Shown: in pieces, positions 1-6,724 of the stretch
Layout: each line of letters begins with the position of its first letter
How positions within the stretch are numbered: position 1 is the first letter of the stretch
Assembly: GCA_900556405.1 (NCBI GenBank)
Contig: USPB01000035.1
Location: forward strand, 1 to 12,618
Direction of reading: 5' to 3'
From: an uncultured Actinomyces sp.
Lineage (GTDB): Bacteria; Actinomycetota; Actinomycetes; Actinomycetales; Actinomycetaceae
Length of the DNA: 12,618 bases
Translations under genes and position numbers: made by a program
The notes under the pieces: generated by a model
Database searches by the model: none
Told to the model about the DNA's origin: nothing
Seen by the model: only the letters and a program-made list of their open reading frames with translations

Positions 1-2
1 CC

Positions 3-758
3 GTGCCGGCTAGCCCTACCCGCCGCGAGATCCTCGAGGGCCTGCGCATCACGGCACCCGTGGCCGCGGGATACATCCCGCTGGGCCTCGCGTACGGCGT
101 TCTCGTCATCCAACTGGGCCTGCCGTGGTGGTTGGCTCCAGCTCTTTCCCTGTCCGCCTACTCGGGGTCGGCTGAGCTGCTCGTCGTGACCCTGGCGGCG
201 CAGAATACGCCGCTGGCCGTCATCGCGGTGACGATGCTGCTGGTGAACTTCCGCCTCTTGTTTTTCGCGTTCTCGTTCCCGTTGCACGTCATCGAGGGCC
301 GTTTCGCGCGCCTCTTTTCGATGTACGCCCTCGTGGACGAGGCCTACGCGCTGACCGCCGCCCGCCCGAATGGGTGGACGAAGCCTCGGCTGTTGGCGAT
401 GCAGGCCCTCTTTAACCTGACGTGGGTGACGTCGGCCCTGGTGGGCGTGTTCGCGGGATCCCTTATTCCGACGCAGATCGAGGGCCTGGATTTCGCCCTC
501 ACCGCTTTGTTCATCACGCTGACGCTGGACGCGGCGCGCACCAGGCGCGAGCTGCCCTCGGTCCTCCTCGCGGGCGCGTCCTTCGCGGTGGCCATGGTGG
601 TGGCGCCTGGCCAGCGTCTCCTGGTGGCGCTCCTGCTGTTCGTCGCGTGCCTGGTGGTTCGTCACGTCCTTCATCGCCGAGGCATCCTGCGGTCCGCGGA
701 TTCGCCTGCCTCGGCCGATGGGCCCGGTCGCGTAACCCGGGAAGGGGGCGCGCAGTGA
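3..758 (+). CDS. azlC: AzlC family branched-chain amino acid exporter, large subunit
   Basis: Large membrane subunit of the two-part AzlCD exporter, which moves branched-chain amino acids (and analogues in Bacillus) out of the cell. The 251-residue product is about family length. It carries the AzlC landmarks in order: a Gly/Pro-rich first segment with GYIPLGLAYG (23-32), the SGSAEL motif (54-59), NFRLLFFAF (82-90) and VDEAYAL (111-117). Further hydrophobic segments lie near 136-154, 164-176 and 186-219. The GTG at position 3 is the first usable start, and the six residues before REILEGLRI suit the family, so the gene is probably complete or nearly so. The window edge hides its RBS and promoter. 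Its stop overlaps the azlD start (GTGA at 755-758), which indicates translational coupling. The family call is firm; the exact substrate is inferred from family knowledge. Confidence 0.9.
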   Translation: MPASPTRREILEGLRITAPVAAGYIPLGLAYGVLVIQLGLPWWLAPALSLSAYSGSAELLVVTLAAQNTPLAVIAVTMLLVNFRLLFFAFSFPLHVIEGRFARLFSMYALVDEAYALTAARPNGWTKPRLLAMQALFNLTWVTSALVGVFAGSLIPTQIEGLDFALTALFITLTLDAARTRRELPSVLLAGASFAVAMVVAPGQRLLVALLLFVACLVVRHVLHRRGILRSADSPASADGPGRVTREGGAQ

Positions 759-1084
759 CTCCGACGCTGGGCTACCTGCTGGCACTCCTGGTGATTGTCT
801 TCGTCATCGACTTTACGTTGCGCGCTCTGCCTTTCAAGATTTTGGAGCCGCTGCGTGATTCGCGTTTCGTCTCCGATATGGCGGTGTGGATGCCGCCCGG
901 CATCATGCTGATCCTGGTGCTCTCCACACTGTCGCAGGGCGCGCAGGCGGCGGGCGAGCGCTGGTGGGCAGCGCTGGTGGCGACGGGCGTGACGGTCGCG
1001 GTGCACCTGTTGAGCGGCCGTAAGCTCCTGTGGAGCGTCGGCATCGGAACGGTCTGCTACGTCGCGCTGCTGAACTGGCTCTGA
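755..1084 (+). CDS. azlD: AzlD family branched-chain amino acid exporter, small subunit
   Basis: Small hydrophobic partner of AzlC, 109 residues, matching the usual 100-110 of AzlD. The GTG at 755 overlaps the azlC TGA by four bases. Starting further upstream in this frame would add about 110 Pro/Arg/Gly-rich residues read out of frame through azlC, so 755 is the credible start. Visible features are a first membrane helix (about 4-20), the family-typical LRALPFKIL (22-30) followed by a positively charged stretch, a central helix PPGIMLILVLS (47-57), and C-terminal helices 72-85 and 91-108. The product should form a complex with AzlC in the cytoplasmic membrane. No regulatory gene such as an Lrp/AzlB homologue is visible in the window. 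Confidence 0.88.
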   Translation: MTPTLGYLLALLVIVFVIDFTLRALPFKILEPLRDSRFVSDMAVWMPPGIMLILVLSTLSQGAQAAGERWWAALVATGVTVAVHLLSGRKLLWSVGIGTVCYVALLNWL

Positions 1085-1098
1085 TGAGCTCCGCCAAA

Positions 1099-1111
1099 CG
1101 GCTCCGAGCCG
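1099..1111 (+). terminator. Short GC hairpin after azlD
   Basis: CGGCT-ccg-AGCCG forms a compact stem 15 bases after the azlD stop. It has no T-run, as is common for actinobacterial terminators. It may end the azlCD transcript. It is short, so support is limited. Confidence 0.35.
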
Positions 1112-1132
1112 CGGGCGCGCGCGGGTTTCCAC

Positions 1133-1256
1133 CCTCAAAGTCGCACGTAATTTAACATGGTCATTTTTCGAGACACCCAACAAACGTTGCAATTCCAACG
1201 ACGTGATTTCAAAGTCTGAAATACTCACAGGGGAATTACGTGCGACATTGTTGAGG
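1133..1256. repeat. Element of about 124 bp with 13-bp perfect inverted terminal repeats (MITE-like or structured RNA)
   Basis: GTCGCACGTAATT at 1140-1152 is repeated exactly inverted as AATTACGTGCGAC at 1234-1246. Outside these arms CCTCAA (1133-1138) pairs with TTGAGG (1251-1256). Two small perfect stems sit inside: CGTTG/CAACG (1185-1189 and 1196-1200, six-base loop) and ATTTCA/TGAAAT (1206-1211 and 1217-1222, five-base loop). The interior is clearly AT-richer than the flanking genes. No transposase is present. It could be a miniature inverted-repeat element, a degraded insertion sequence, or a multi-branched RNA upstream of the hydrolase. The inverted repeat is certain; its meaning is not. 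Confidence 0.6.
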
Positions 1257-1287
1257 AACCATACATGGCGATCCGATCCCTTGGCCC

Positions 1288-1347
1288 GCACGTGGGCCCG
1301 CTAATGCGCACGTGGGCCCGCTAATGCGCACGTGGGCCCGCTAATAC
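1288..1347 (+). repeat. Three tandem 20-bp repeats containing CACGTG and GGGCCC palindromes
   Basis: The unit GCACGTGGGCCCGCTAATGC occurs at 1288-1307, 1308-1327 and 1328-1347. The first two copies are identical and the third ends in AC instead of GC. Each copy carries two six-base palindromes, CACGTG and GGGCCC. The array lies 55 bases before the -10 box of the next gene, so it could bind a regulator. It could also be a variable-number repeat that changes length by slippage. There are no unique spacers, so it is not CRISPR-like. Confidence 0.75.
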
Positions 1348-1402
1348 GAGCCTGGGCAGCCCGGCCCAGAGCGAGGCCACAACGAGCCCGCCCCAAAACC
1401 GC

Positions 1403-1408
1403 TACCAT
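1403..1408 (+). promoter_or_regulatory. -10 box (TACCAT) for a leaderless hydrolase mRNA
   Basis: TACCAT lies seven bases before the ATG at 1416 and one base before the in-frame GTG at 1410, with no Shine-Dalgarno sequence between. This spacing puts the transcription start at or next to the start codon, as in leaderless actinobacterial genes. No convincing -35 box is seen. The same layout recurs at three minus-strand genes in this window. Confidence 0.5.
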
Positions 1409-1415
1409 TGTGTCC

Positions 1416-2726
1416 ATGCACACAGAGTCGTACCTGCACCATGGCCACACCGTTTACGAGCATCGTCTGGACGTTCCGCTGGATCATCTGCGCCCGACGG
1501 GTGCGGATAATCCGACGATCCAGGTTTTCGCGCGCGAGGTCGTGCGTCAGGGCCGCGAGGATGCGCCCTACGCGGTGTTCCTGCAGGGCGGCCCGGGCTA
1601 CCCGAGCCCGCGCTTCGGCACGTTTACCGGCGGGTGGATGAATCGTCTCCTGCAGGATTACCGCGTGGTGCTCCTGGATCAGCGAGGCACGGGCCAGTCG
1701 ACCCGCATGGACGCTCAGGCGCTTTCCCACTTGGAGACGGACGAGGAGAAGGCCGCGTATCTGCGCCACTTCCGCCAGGATCAGATTGTGTATGACGCGG
1801 AGGCGCTGCGCCGCGAGCTGTGCGGGGATGATCCGTGGACGACGCTCGGCCAGTCTTTCGGTGGCTTCATCACGACCTCGTACCTGTCGCTGGCTCCCCA
1901 GGGCCTGAAGGCCAGCTTGATCACGGGAGGCCTTCCCGGCCTCGTCCATGTGGATGAGATCTACCGCCTGACCTATGAGCGCACGGCGGCGCGCAACCGC
2001 ACGTACTTCCAGCGCCACCCGGGCGATGAGCGCACGGTGCGTGAGCTGTGCGCGCACTTGGCGGACACGGAGGAGACGCTGCCGACGGGCGAGCGCCTCT
2101 CCCCCGCGCGCCTGCGCATGATCGGCACGATGTTGGGCGGCCAGAGCAACACGGATCAGCTGCACTATCTGCTCGAGGGCCCGTGGACGTCGGTTCGAGG
2201 CGAGCGCCGCCTCTCGTCGCAGTTCCTGGCGGTGATCGGCTCACAGGTGGACGTCGCGCCGATTTACGGCGTGTTCCAGGAGTACATCTACGCGTGCGCG
2301 ACGCCGGATCTGGTGGGCACGGCGACGCTCTGGGCGGCGGATCGCCTGGCCGAGGAGGTCCCGGGCTTCGCGAAGGATGCGGACCCGCTGGATGGCAGCG
2401 AGCCCTTCTACCTGACGGGCGAGCATTTCATGCGCCGCGTGTTTGACGAGGATCCGGGCTTGGTGCCGCTGAAGGGCGCGGCACAGATCCTGGCGTCGAC
2501 GACGGAGGCGACCCCCGTGTACCTGCCGGACGTGCTGGCCGAGAACACGGTGCCGGTGGCTGCGGCCGTGTACTACGACGACATGTTCGTGCCGCGCGAG
2601 CTGTCCCTGGAGACGGGCAACTTGATCGGCGCCCGGCACTACATCACGAACGAGTACCAGCACGACGGTTCCGCCTATTCGGGCGGGAAGGTCGTCTCTC
2701 ACCTGCTGGACATGCTCGCGGATTGA
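1416..2726 (+). CDS. Proline iminopeptidase-like alpha/beta hydrolase (peptidase S33 family)
   Basis: Alpha/beta-hydrolase predicted to remove N-terminal proline (or a similar residue) from peptides in the cytoplasm; 436 residues, no signal peptide. Visible landmarks in order are the oxyanion-hole motif QGGPGYP (57-63), strand and turn LLDQRGTGQST (86-96) typical of S33 peptidases, the nucleophile elbow GQSFGG (145-150) with Ser147, a helical cap of about 180-345, an acidic catalytic candidate in YYDDMFVP (386-393, Asp388 or Asp389), and His416 in YQHDG. The length matches the longer actinobacterial S33 group rather than the roughly 315-residue classical PIP. The ATG at 1416 is preferred because the -10 box ends at 1408; starting at 1332 would add an Arg/Pro-rich non-protein-like stretch through the promoter. 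The next gene follows after 30 bases. Family and catalytic triad are well supported; exact substrate is not. Confidence 0.88.
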   Translation: MHTESYLHHGHTVYEHRLDVPLDHLRPTGADNPTIQVFAREVVRQGREDAPYAVFLQGGPGYPSPRFGTFTGGWMNRLLQDYRVVLLDQRGTGQSTRMDAQALSHLETDEEKAAYLRHFRQDQIVYDAEALRRELCGDDPWTTLGQSFGGFITTSYLSLAPQGLKASLITGGLPGLVHVDEIYRLTYERTAARNRTYFQRHPGDERTVRELCAHLADTEETLPTGERLSPARLRMIGTMLGGQSNTDQLHYLLEGPWTSVRGERRLSSQFLAVIGSQVDVAPIYGVFQEYIYACATPDLVGTATLWAADRLAEEVPGFAKDADPLDGSEPFYLTGEHFMRRVFDEDPGLVPLKGAAQILASTTEATPVYLPDVLAENTVPVAAAVYYDDMFVPRELSLETGNLIGARHYITNEYQHDGSAYSGGKVVSHLLDMLAD

Positions 2727-2756
2727 TTCACGAAAGCACGATTGAAAGGACTGGCT

Positions 2757-3275
2757 ATGGCCGCCTCATCTACCTGTTCTTGTCCGTGCGCCGGCTCGGT
2801 GGACCCGACTCGGGTCGCGGGGTTCGCGGCGGGTGTGGGCGCGACTGTCGCCTGGTACGCCCTGCCGGATTACGTGCGCTCGCGCCCGTTGCGCGGCCTC
2901 GTGAAGGCGGGTTTGCTGGGGGTGCTCGGCTGGTCGATGGTGGCGCAGCTGCCGGAGGGCGCGGAGCTTGCGCCCTACGACGATGAGGACGTGGATTGCT
3001 CGAAGTCCTCACCCGTGGCGGGCGAGGATCCGCTGGAGGGCGTCACAGAGGCGGATCCGGCCGAGTTGGCGGTTCTCGCGGGCGCGGCGCTGGGTTCGGC
3101 GATGATCACGGTCGGGGTGGAGCGTTGGCTGTTCCGCCGCGGTGAGCGTCGCCGCGCGCAGGGTGCTCGTTTTGCTCATACGAGGCAGGGGCTGGTTCTG
3201 GGCGCTCTGGAGGCCGCTGTGACGGTGCTGACGTTCGGCGCGGGGGCTGTGCGCGAGAGGGTCACGAAGGGCTGA
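2757..3275 (+). CDS. Small membrane protein of unknown function
   Basis: Not recognised as a named family. The 172-residue product begins with a Cys cluster, CSCPC (7-11). It has hydrophobic segments at about 18-35, 47-65 and 104-121, and a weaker one near 145-163. An acidic loop (68-103, with DDEDVD) separates the second and third, and the Arg-rich stretch RRGERRRAQ (127-135) follows the third. The ATG at 2757 is chosen over a TTG at 2742 because GAAAGGA (2744-2750) ends six bases before it, an ideal Shine-Dalgarno spacing. It lies 30 bases after the hydrolase stop, so the two genes probably share a transcript. It is followed by a GC-rich convergent gap. It is probably an integral membrane protein; its role is unknown. 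Confidence 0.7.
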   Translation: MAASSTCSCPCAGSVDPTRVAGFAAGVGATVAWYALPDYVRSRPLRGLVKAGLLGVLGWSMVAQLPEGAELAPYDDEDVDCSKSSPVAGEDPLEGVTEADPAELAVLAGAALGSAMITVGVERWLFRRGERRRAQGARFAHTRQGLVLGALEAAVTVLTFGAGAVRERVTKG

Positions 3276-3303
3276 GGAGGCGGCCGCCGACTGCGCGCCA
3301 CCA

Positions 3304-3327
3304 GCCGCCCGCCGCCCGCCGCCCGCC
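3304..3327. repeat. Tandem 7-bp GC repeats in a convergent gap
   Basis: GCCGCCC is repeated three times (3304-3324) plus a partial copy, directly after the stop of the minus-strand TPR gene at 3329. On the minus strand this reads as repeated GG/GGG tracts, which could form a G-quadruplex and help stop transcription. The perfect palindrome GGCGGCCGCC lies just before it, near 3280-3289. Confidence 0.5.
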
Positions 3328-3328
3328 G

Positions 3329-4408
3329 TTAGCGTTCGCGCCTGAAGACCATGGAGCGGGCGATGGCGGCGCCGATCCACCCGCAGGCCATGACGAGGAT
3401 GGGCGCGCCCACGGCCGTCCACCACGAGGACGCGGGAACGACGTACCGCAGCACCGCGAATGCCACGGGGGTGACGACGAGGAGCGCGAGCGAGATCGTC
3501 GCTATCGTCGCACCGACGGGCCGGCGCTTGAACGTCAGGTCCACGACCTCGCGGCGTGTCTTGCCCTGTCCGGCGGCGACCTGTGAGAGGTGTTTGCGCA
3601 CTGCGCTGTCCATGCCGCGCAGGGGAATCAACGCGGACCATACCAGCCCGACGGTGATCGCACCGTCACGACTGCCGAACGCGTAGACGAGGCCTGCGAT
3701 CGACCAGCCGATCACGTAGGTGATCGTCAGGCCCAGGCAGAGGTAGAAGAGCGGCTTGAACACCAGCCAGTGGAGCTTATTCTCGTATGTTTTCTCGCTG
3801 GGGCTTTCCGCGAGGAGGTCGCGGTAGAGGCGGCTGGTGGCGTCGGTGCGGTCGACTTCTTGTATGTCCGCGATCGCTTCGCGGGCGGCTTTGTTGTTTG
3901 GGTCGAGTGAGAGGACGCGTTGGTAGACGTCGAGTGCCGCTTGTTCGTCGTCCCTGGCGAGCAGCCGCGCGAGGGTGTTGAGCGCGAAGGGGTCTTCGGG
4001 GTCGAGGCGTTCGCCTTCCCGCGCTGCGCGCAGCGCCTCCTCCCACTGGAAGTTACGCGCGAGGGCGTGGGCCCTCATGGTGTGGCTGAAACCTTGTTCT
4101 GGCGCGAGTTCGACGAGGTGCGTGGCGTGTTTGAGGGCGAGCTTGCGGTCCCCTTCCAAGTAGGACAACCAGTACAGCGCGCTGAGATTGTTGGGGGAGG
4201 CTTCGACGGCTCGCCGAGCGCACGCATAAGCCTTCTCAGGCTCGTGATTTGTGAGGTGAGCGTGGGCGAGGAGACAGTTCACTCGCGCTGAGACCTCGGG
4301 GTCGTCCTGAGGGATCGTGACGAGTTGTTCGATGGCTCGTTCGGGGCGCTTGATGTCGATCAAGGCCTGGGCGTGATTGATCCGCTTCGAGATCTCCTCG
4401 GGAGACAT
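3329..4408 (-). CDS. TPR protein with C-terminal membrane domain
   Basis: The 359-residue product has two halves. Residues 1-205 are TPR-like helical repeats, with recurrent patterns such as ACARRAVEASPNN (62-74), ALRAAREGERLDPEDP (125-140) and ALDVYQRVLSLDPNN (158-172). Residues 214-353 hold about four membrane helices (214-243, 247-263, 299-320, 329-353) and a basic loop between the second and third. No signal peptide is seen, so the TPR half should face the cytoplasm and recruit partners to the membrane. The ATG at 4408 follows GAGGAGAA with good spacing; the longer reading frame upstream is Arg/Pro-rich and overlaps the AAA+ gene, so it is rejected. This gene has the same design as 6725-7684 and lies downstream of the AAA+ ATPase. 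Specific function unknown. Confidence 0.82.
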   Translation of the reverse strand: MSPEEISKRINHAQALIDIKRPERAIEQLVTIPQDDPEVSARVNCLLAHAHLTNHEPEKAYACARRAVEASPNNLSALYWLSYLEGDRKLALKHATHLVELAPEQGFSHTMRAHALARNFQWEEALRAAREGERLDPEDPFALNTLARLLARDDEQAALDVYQRVLSLDPNNKAAREAIADIQEVDRTDATSRLYRDLLAESPSEKTYENKLHWLVFKPLFYLCLGLTITYVIGWSIAGLVYAFGSRDGAITVGLVWSALIPLRGMDSAVRKHLSQVAAGQGKTRREVVDLTFKRRPVGATIATISLALLVVTPVAFAVLRYVVPASSWWTAVGAPILVMACGWIGAAIARSMVFRRER

Positions 4409-4442
4409 CGGTTCTCCTCGGCATCGGTAGCGAACGGCGAGG

Positions 4443-4470
4443 GGTGGGCAGCGCGAGTGCGCCCCCCACC
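4443..4470 (-). terminator. Hairpin between the AAA+ gene and the downstream TPR gene
   Basis: GGTGGG (4443-4448) pairs with CCCACC (4465-4470), and GCGC (4451-4454) with GCGC (4459-4462) around a four-base loop. It lies just after the AAA+ stop on the minus strand and before the Shine-Dalgarno sequence of the next gene. It has no T-run. It could be a terminator, an attenuator or an mRNA-stability stem that adjusts expression of the downstream gene. Confidence 0.45.
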
Positions 4471-4473
4471 TCC

Positions 4474-5943
4474 TCACATCAGGTTGTTTGCCTTCATGTA
4501 CTCGGCGAGGTCGTCGTATTGGCCTTCTCGGTTGCCGTATTCGACGATGTTGCGAGCGGTGACGAACCAGGGGCCCGCGCTGGGTCGAATCTGCTCCAGT
4601 GCCCTGCGGAAATCCTGCATGGTCACCATGCGCACGTTGCCGGTGCGTACGGAGTCCATCATCGCGTATTCGACGGCGCTGTCGACCAGGTGGGCCAGGT
4701 CGGCGCCGGTGAATCCATTGGTGCGCTGGACCAGGTATCTCATGTCGATGCCTTCGACGGGGCGGGACTTGAGGTGGTGGTACAGGACTGCCTGTCGGGC
4801 GGGGCCGTCGGGGGGTAGGACCGCGACGGATCGGTCGAAGCGTCCGGGCCTGCGCAGCGCGGGGTCCACGTCCCACGGGGTGTTGGTCGCGGCGAGGACG
4901 AAGACGCCTTCGTTGTCGGATCCGATGCCGTCCAGTTCCATGAGGAGCTGGTTGGTGACCGATCGCATGCCGGAATAGCCCATGTCCGTTCGCCGCATGC
5001 CGATCGCATCGATTTCGTCGAGGAAAAAGACGACGGGGGCGTTGGCACGCGCGGTCTCGAAGAGTTCGTGGAGGTTAGCTTCCGATTCACCGAAGTAGCG
5101 CGCCATGACATCGCTAATCTTGATGTTCATGAACGCGGCGCCGAGCTCGCCGGCGAGAGCGCGGGCGATGTAGGTCTTGCCGCAGCCGGGAGGGCCGTAG
5201 AGCAGCAGGCCGCCGTTGAGGCTCTTACCGTAGAGCTTGCGGATTTCGGGGTTGCGCAGGGGTGCCAGGAAGGCCATGGTGAGGCGGTCCTTGACCGACT
5301 GCATGCCGCCCACGTCAGCCAGCGTCGACGTCACGTTTTCAAAGGCCCACGCATCGCCTTCGGGTTTCTCGTCAACTTCGACTTCGCCCTCGACGGCCCC
5401 CGGTTTCACGAATGCGGGTGCCGGCCCGCCGACTTGCTTCTCGGCGTTCTTCCAGTCGAAGTTTTCCGGATCGGCGCCGTCGGCGGAAGCGGGATCATCC
5501 TGCCCATCTCCGGCCTCGCCGATCGGCGCGCCTCCCGCGTCGTTCCCTTCCTCGGCCGTCTGCGGGAAGGCCGCGGGATGAATCGTCACGATCGCGGGAA
5601 TGTCCGCATCCTCCGAGGCGGGGGCCGCGGGCTCAGGCTCAGCCGCAGTTGGCTCGTCCACGGCTGGGCTCAAGGACTCGGGAGCCTCGGGCGCGGCAGG
5701 CTCAGCCTCGTCACCCGCGGGCGCAGACGGGGCGGGAGCCTCGGGCACGCCGAGGGCGCTGCGCATGAGGGCGGCGACTCGCTCGTTGTGCGGGTCGACG
5801 GACAGGATAACGGCCAGGTGGGAGATGGCTTCGGCGCCCCTCCCCTCGGCGATCAGGAGTTCGGCGAGATGCTCACGCAGGGGATGGTCCTCGGGTCGTT
5901 GTTCGATGATCGACGCGAGCGAGTCGATGAGAGGATTCGTCAT
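4474..5943 (-). CDS. TPR plus AAA+ ATPase, Cdc48/FtsH-type ring motor
   Basis: The 489-residue product is a soluble ATP-driven remodelling motor. Residues 1-62 form a short TPR-like helical repeat (HLAELLIAEGRGAEAISHL, 25-43). Residues 66-195 are a Pro/Ala/Glu/Asp-rich flexible linker. The single AAA+ module then runs through GGMQSVKDRL (212-221), Walker A GPPGCGKT (250-257), pore loop RYFGESEAN (282-290) with an aromatic residue before Phe-Gly, Walker B VVFFLDEID (304-312), sensor 1 AATNTP (351-356, Asn354) and the arginine-finger region RRPGRFDR (364-371). All catalytic residues are intact. The order of domains recalls EccA of mycobacterial ESX systems, but the AAA+ type is the classic Cdc48/FtsH clade, not CbxX/CfqX. 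It lies among genes for TPR and membrane proteins, which are candidate partners. The ATG at 5943 fits a leaderless start. Confidence 0.9.
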   Translation of the reverse strand: MTNPLIDSLASIIEQRPEDHPLREHLAELLIAEGRGAEAISHLAVILSVDPHNERVAALMRSALGVPEAPAPSAPAGDEAEPAAPEAPESLSPAVDEPTAAEPEPAAPASEDADIPAIVTIHPAAFPQTAEEGNDAGGAPIGEAGDGQDDPASADGADPENFDWKNAEKQVGGPAPAFVKPGAVEGEVEVDEKPEGDAWAFENVTSTLADVGGMQSVKDRLTMAFLAPLRNPEIRKLYGKSLNGGLLLYGPPGCGKTYIARALAGELGAAFMNIKISDVMARYFGESEANLHELFETARANAPVVFFLDEIDAIGMRRTDMGYSGMRSVTNQLLMELDGIGSDNEGVFVLAATNTPWDVDPALRRPGRFDRSVAVLPPDGPARQAVLYHHLKSRPVEGIDMRYLVQRTNGFTGADLAHLVDSAVEYAMMDSVRTGNVRMVTMQDFRRALEQIRPSAGPWFVTARNIVEYGNREGQYDDLAEYMKANNLM

Positions 5944-5949
5944 GCGATA

Positions 5950-5955
5950 AGCCTA
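5950..5955 (-). promoter_or_regulatory. -10 box (TAGGCT) of the AAA+ gene
   Basis: On the minus strand TAGGCT is followed by six bases and then the ATG at 5943, with no Shine-Dalgarno sequence, indicating a leaderless transcript. TAGACC at 5974-5979, 18 bases further upstream, is a weak -35 candidate. The AAA+ gene can therefore be expressed separately from the membrane gene before it. Confidence 0.5.
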
Positions 5956-5979
5956 CCGGCTGGCAGGCTTCTGGGTCTA

Positions 5980-6004
5980 TGCGCGCGCAAACAAATCGCG
6001 CGCA
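5980..6004 (-). terminator. Strong GC hairpin after the four-helix membrane gene
   Basis: TGCGCGCG (5980-5987) and CGCGCGCA (5997-6004) are exact inverted repeats around a nine-base AT-rich loop. The hairpin lies between the minus-strand stop at 6014 and the AAA+ promoter. It has no T-run but is very stable, so a terminator is the best reading. Confidence 0.5.
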
Positions 6005-6013
6005 CGGATGACA

Positions 6014-6589
6014 TTAGAGGGTGCGCGCGGTGATCCTGCGCAGGGCTTGGCCCGAGCGCCAGGAATTAACGAGGCCCATCGCGAGAGGCAGGGAGACGAG
6101 GGCCGCCAGGAGGGCAGATTCGGTGGCGACGGCGATGGCACCGACGGCGAGGAATCCGATAAACCAGGCGAGCTGCATGCGCGCGCAGGCGGTCATGATG
6201 GCGCCGTCACGCCGGGCGGCGCGCAGGGCGGCGTGAGAGTCAGAGAAGATGACGAGGTCCTCGTTGCAGTCCCATTCGCGATGCCACCGGCGCGCGACGA
6301 CGATGAGCGCGGCAAGGAGCGCGAGGAGAATGATGCCCCCTCCGAGGATGAGGGCCAGGGCCACGGCGGCGAGCGCTTCAATGGTCGGCTCGGGCACGGA
6401 GGACATTTCGACGACGGCGACGATCACGCTCACCGAGATGATGAGGAGGACGGTGACGATATCGATGGCGATGTTGATGCGGCCCTGCGTTTGTTGCCCG
6501 GAGCGCACGCGGTTGTAGCGGCGCAATTGGTCATTCCCCAGGCGGTAGGGCCTGGGCGGTGCGGCGAATTCTAAGGGCTGATGGGTCAC
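6014..6589 (-). CDS. Four-helix membrane protein of unknown function
   Basis: The 191-residue product has no family I can name. After a soluble Pro/Arg-rich N-terminus (1-37) there are two long helices (39-61 and 69-98). A cytoplasmic-type loop with WHREWDCNEDL (102-112) and many Arg/Asp residues follows, then two more helices (138-156 and 158-174) and a basic tail. The GTG at 6589 is chosen because TATTGT (6596-6601) sits six bases upstream, the leaderless layout seen elsewhere here; an ATG at 6637 would read through the promoter. A weak GAGGG lies directly before the GTG and could also help ribosome binding. It sits between the TPR/membrane gene and the AAA+ gene on the same strand, so it is a candidate membrane partner of the ATPase. 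Confidence 0.75.
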   Translation of the reverse strand: MTHQPLEFAAPPRPYRLGNDQLRRYNRVRSGQQTQGRINIAIDIVTVLLIISVSVIVAVVEMSSVPEPTIEALAAVALALILGGGIILLALLAALIVVARRWHREWDCNEDLVIFSDSHAALRAARRDGAIMTACARMQLAWFIGFLAVGAIAVATESALLAALVSLPLAMGLVNSWRSGQALRRITARTL

Positions 6590-6595
6590 GCCCTC

Positions 6596-6601
6596 ACAAT
6601 A
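6596..6601 (-). promoter_or_regulatory. -10 box (TATTGT) of the four-helix membrane gene
   Basis: On the minus strand TATTGT lies six bases before the GTG at 6589, matching the leaderless spacing of other genes here. No clear -35 box is seen. The gap behind it (6602-6724) is AT-richer than its surroundings and holds no gene that I can support. Confidence 0.45.
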
Positions 6602-6724
6602 GCGCTGTCTGTTGATTATCCGCGCCTTACAACGCAACTGTCAGGCGCATGGTTTGACACGTTTTCGATGGTCAGGATATAGGCATCGTCATAGAGTGAT
6701 CGAGATTTTAACCGACCGATTCAT

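Noticed and set aside
422..754. Upstream extension of the azlD frame (a 220-residue reading from 422)
   Set aside because: The extra part lies inside azlC in another frame, is Pro/Arg/Gly-rich and gives an AzlD twice the family length. The GTG at 755 with the GTGA overlap is a better start.
671..1291. Minus-strand open frame over azlD and the inverted-repeat element
   Set aside because: Most of it mirrors azlD and is Arg/Gln/His-rich. Only the 1133-1256 portion looks protein-like, and it is better treated as part of the repeat element.
1288..1347. CRISPR array
   Set aside because: The 20-bp units are directly contiguous with no spacers, and no cas gene is in the window.
1341..2165. Minus-strand open frame opposite the hydrolase gene
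   Set aside because: A high-GC shadow frame: low complexity, Arg/Ala/Leu-rich and fully covered by a gene with an intact catalytic triad.
4409..4876. N-terminal extension of the first TPR/membrane protein (515-residue reading)
   Set aside because: The extension is Arg/Pro-rich and overlaps the AAA+ C-terminus. The ATG at 4408 has a good Shine-Dalgarno sequence.
5068..6033. Plus-strand 321-residue frame opposite the AAA+ gene
   Set aside because: Gly/Arg-rich with no motif, and wholly opposite a clear AAA+ gene with all motifs.
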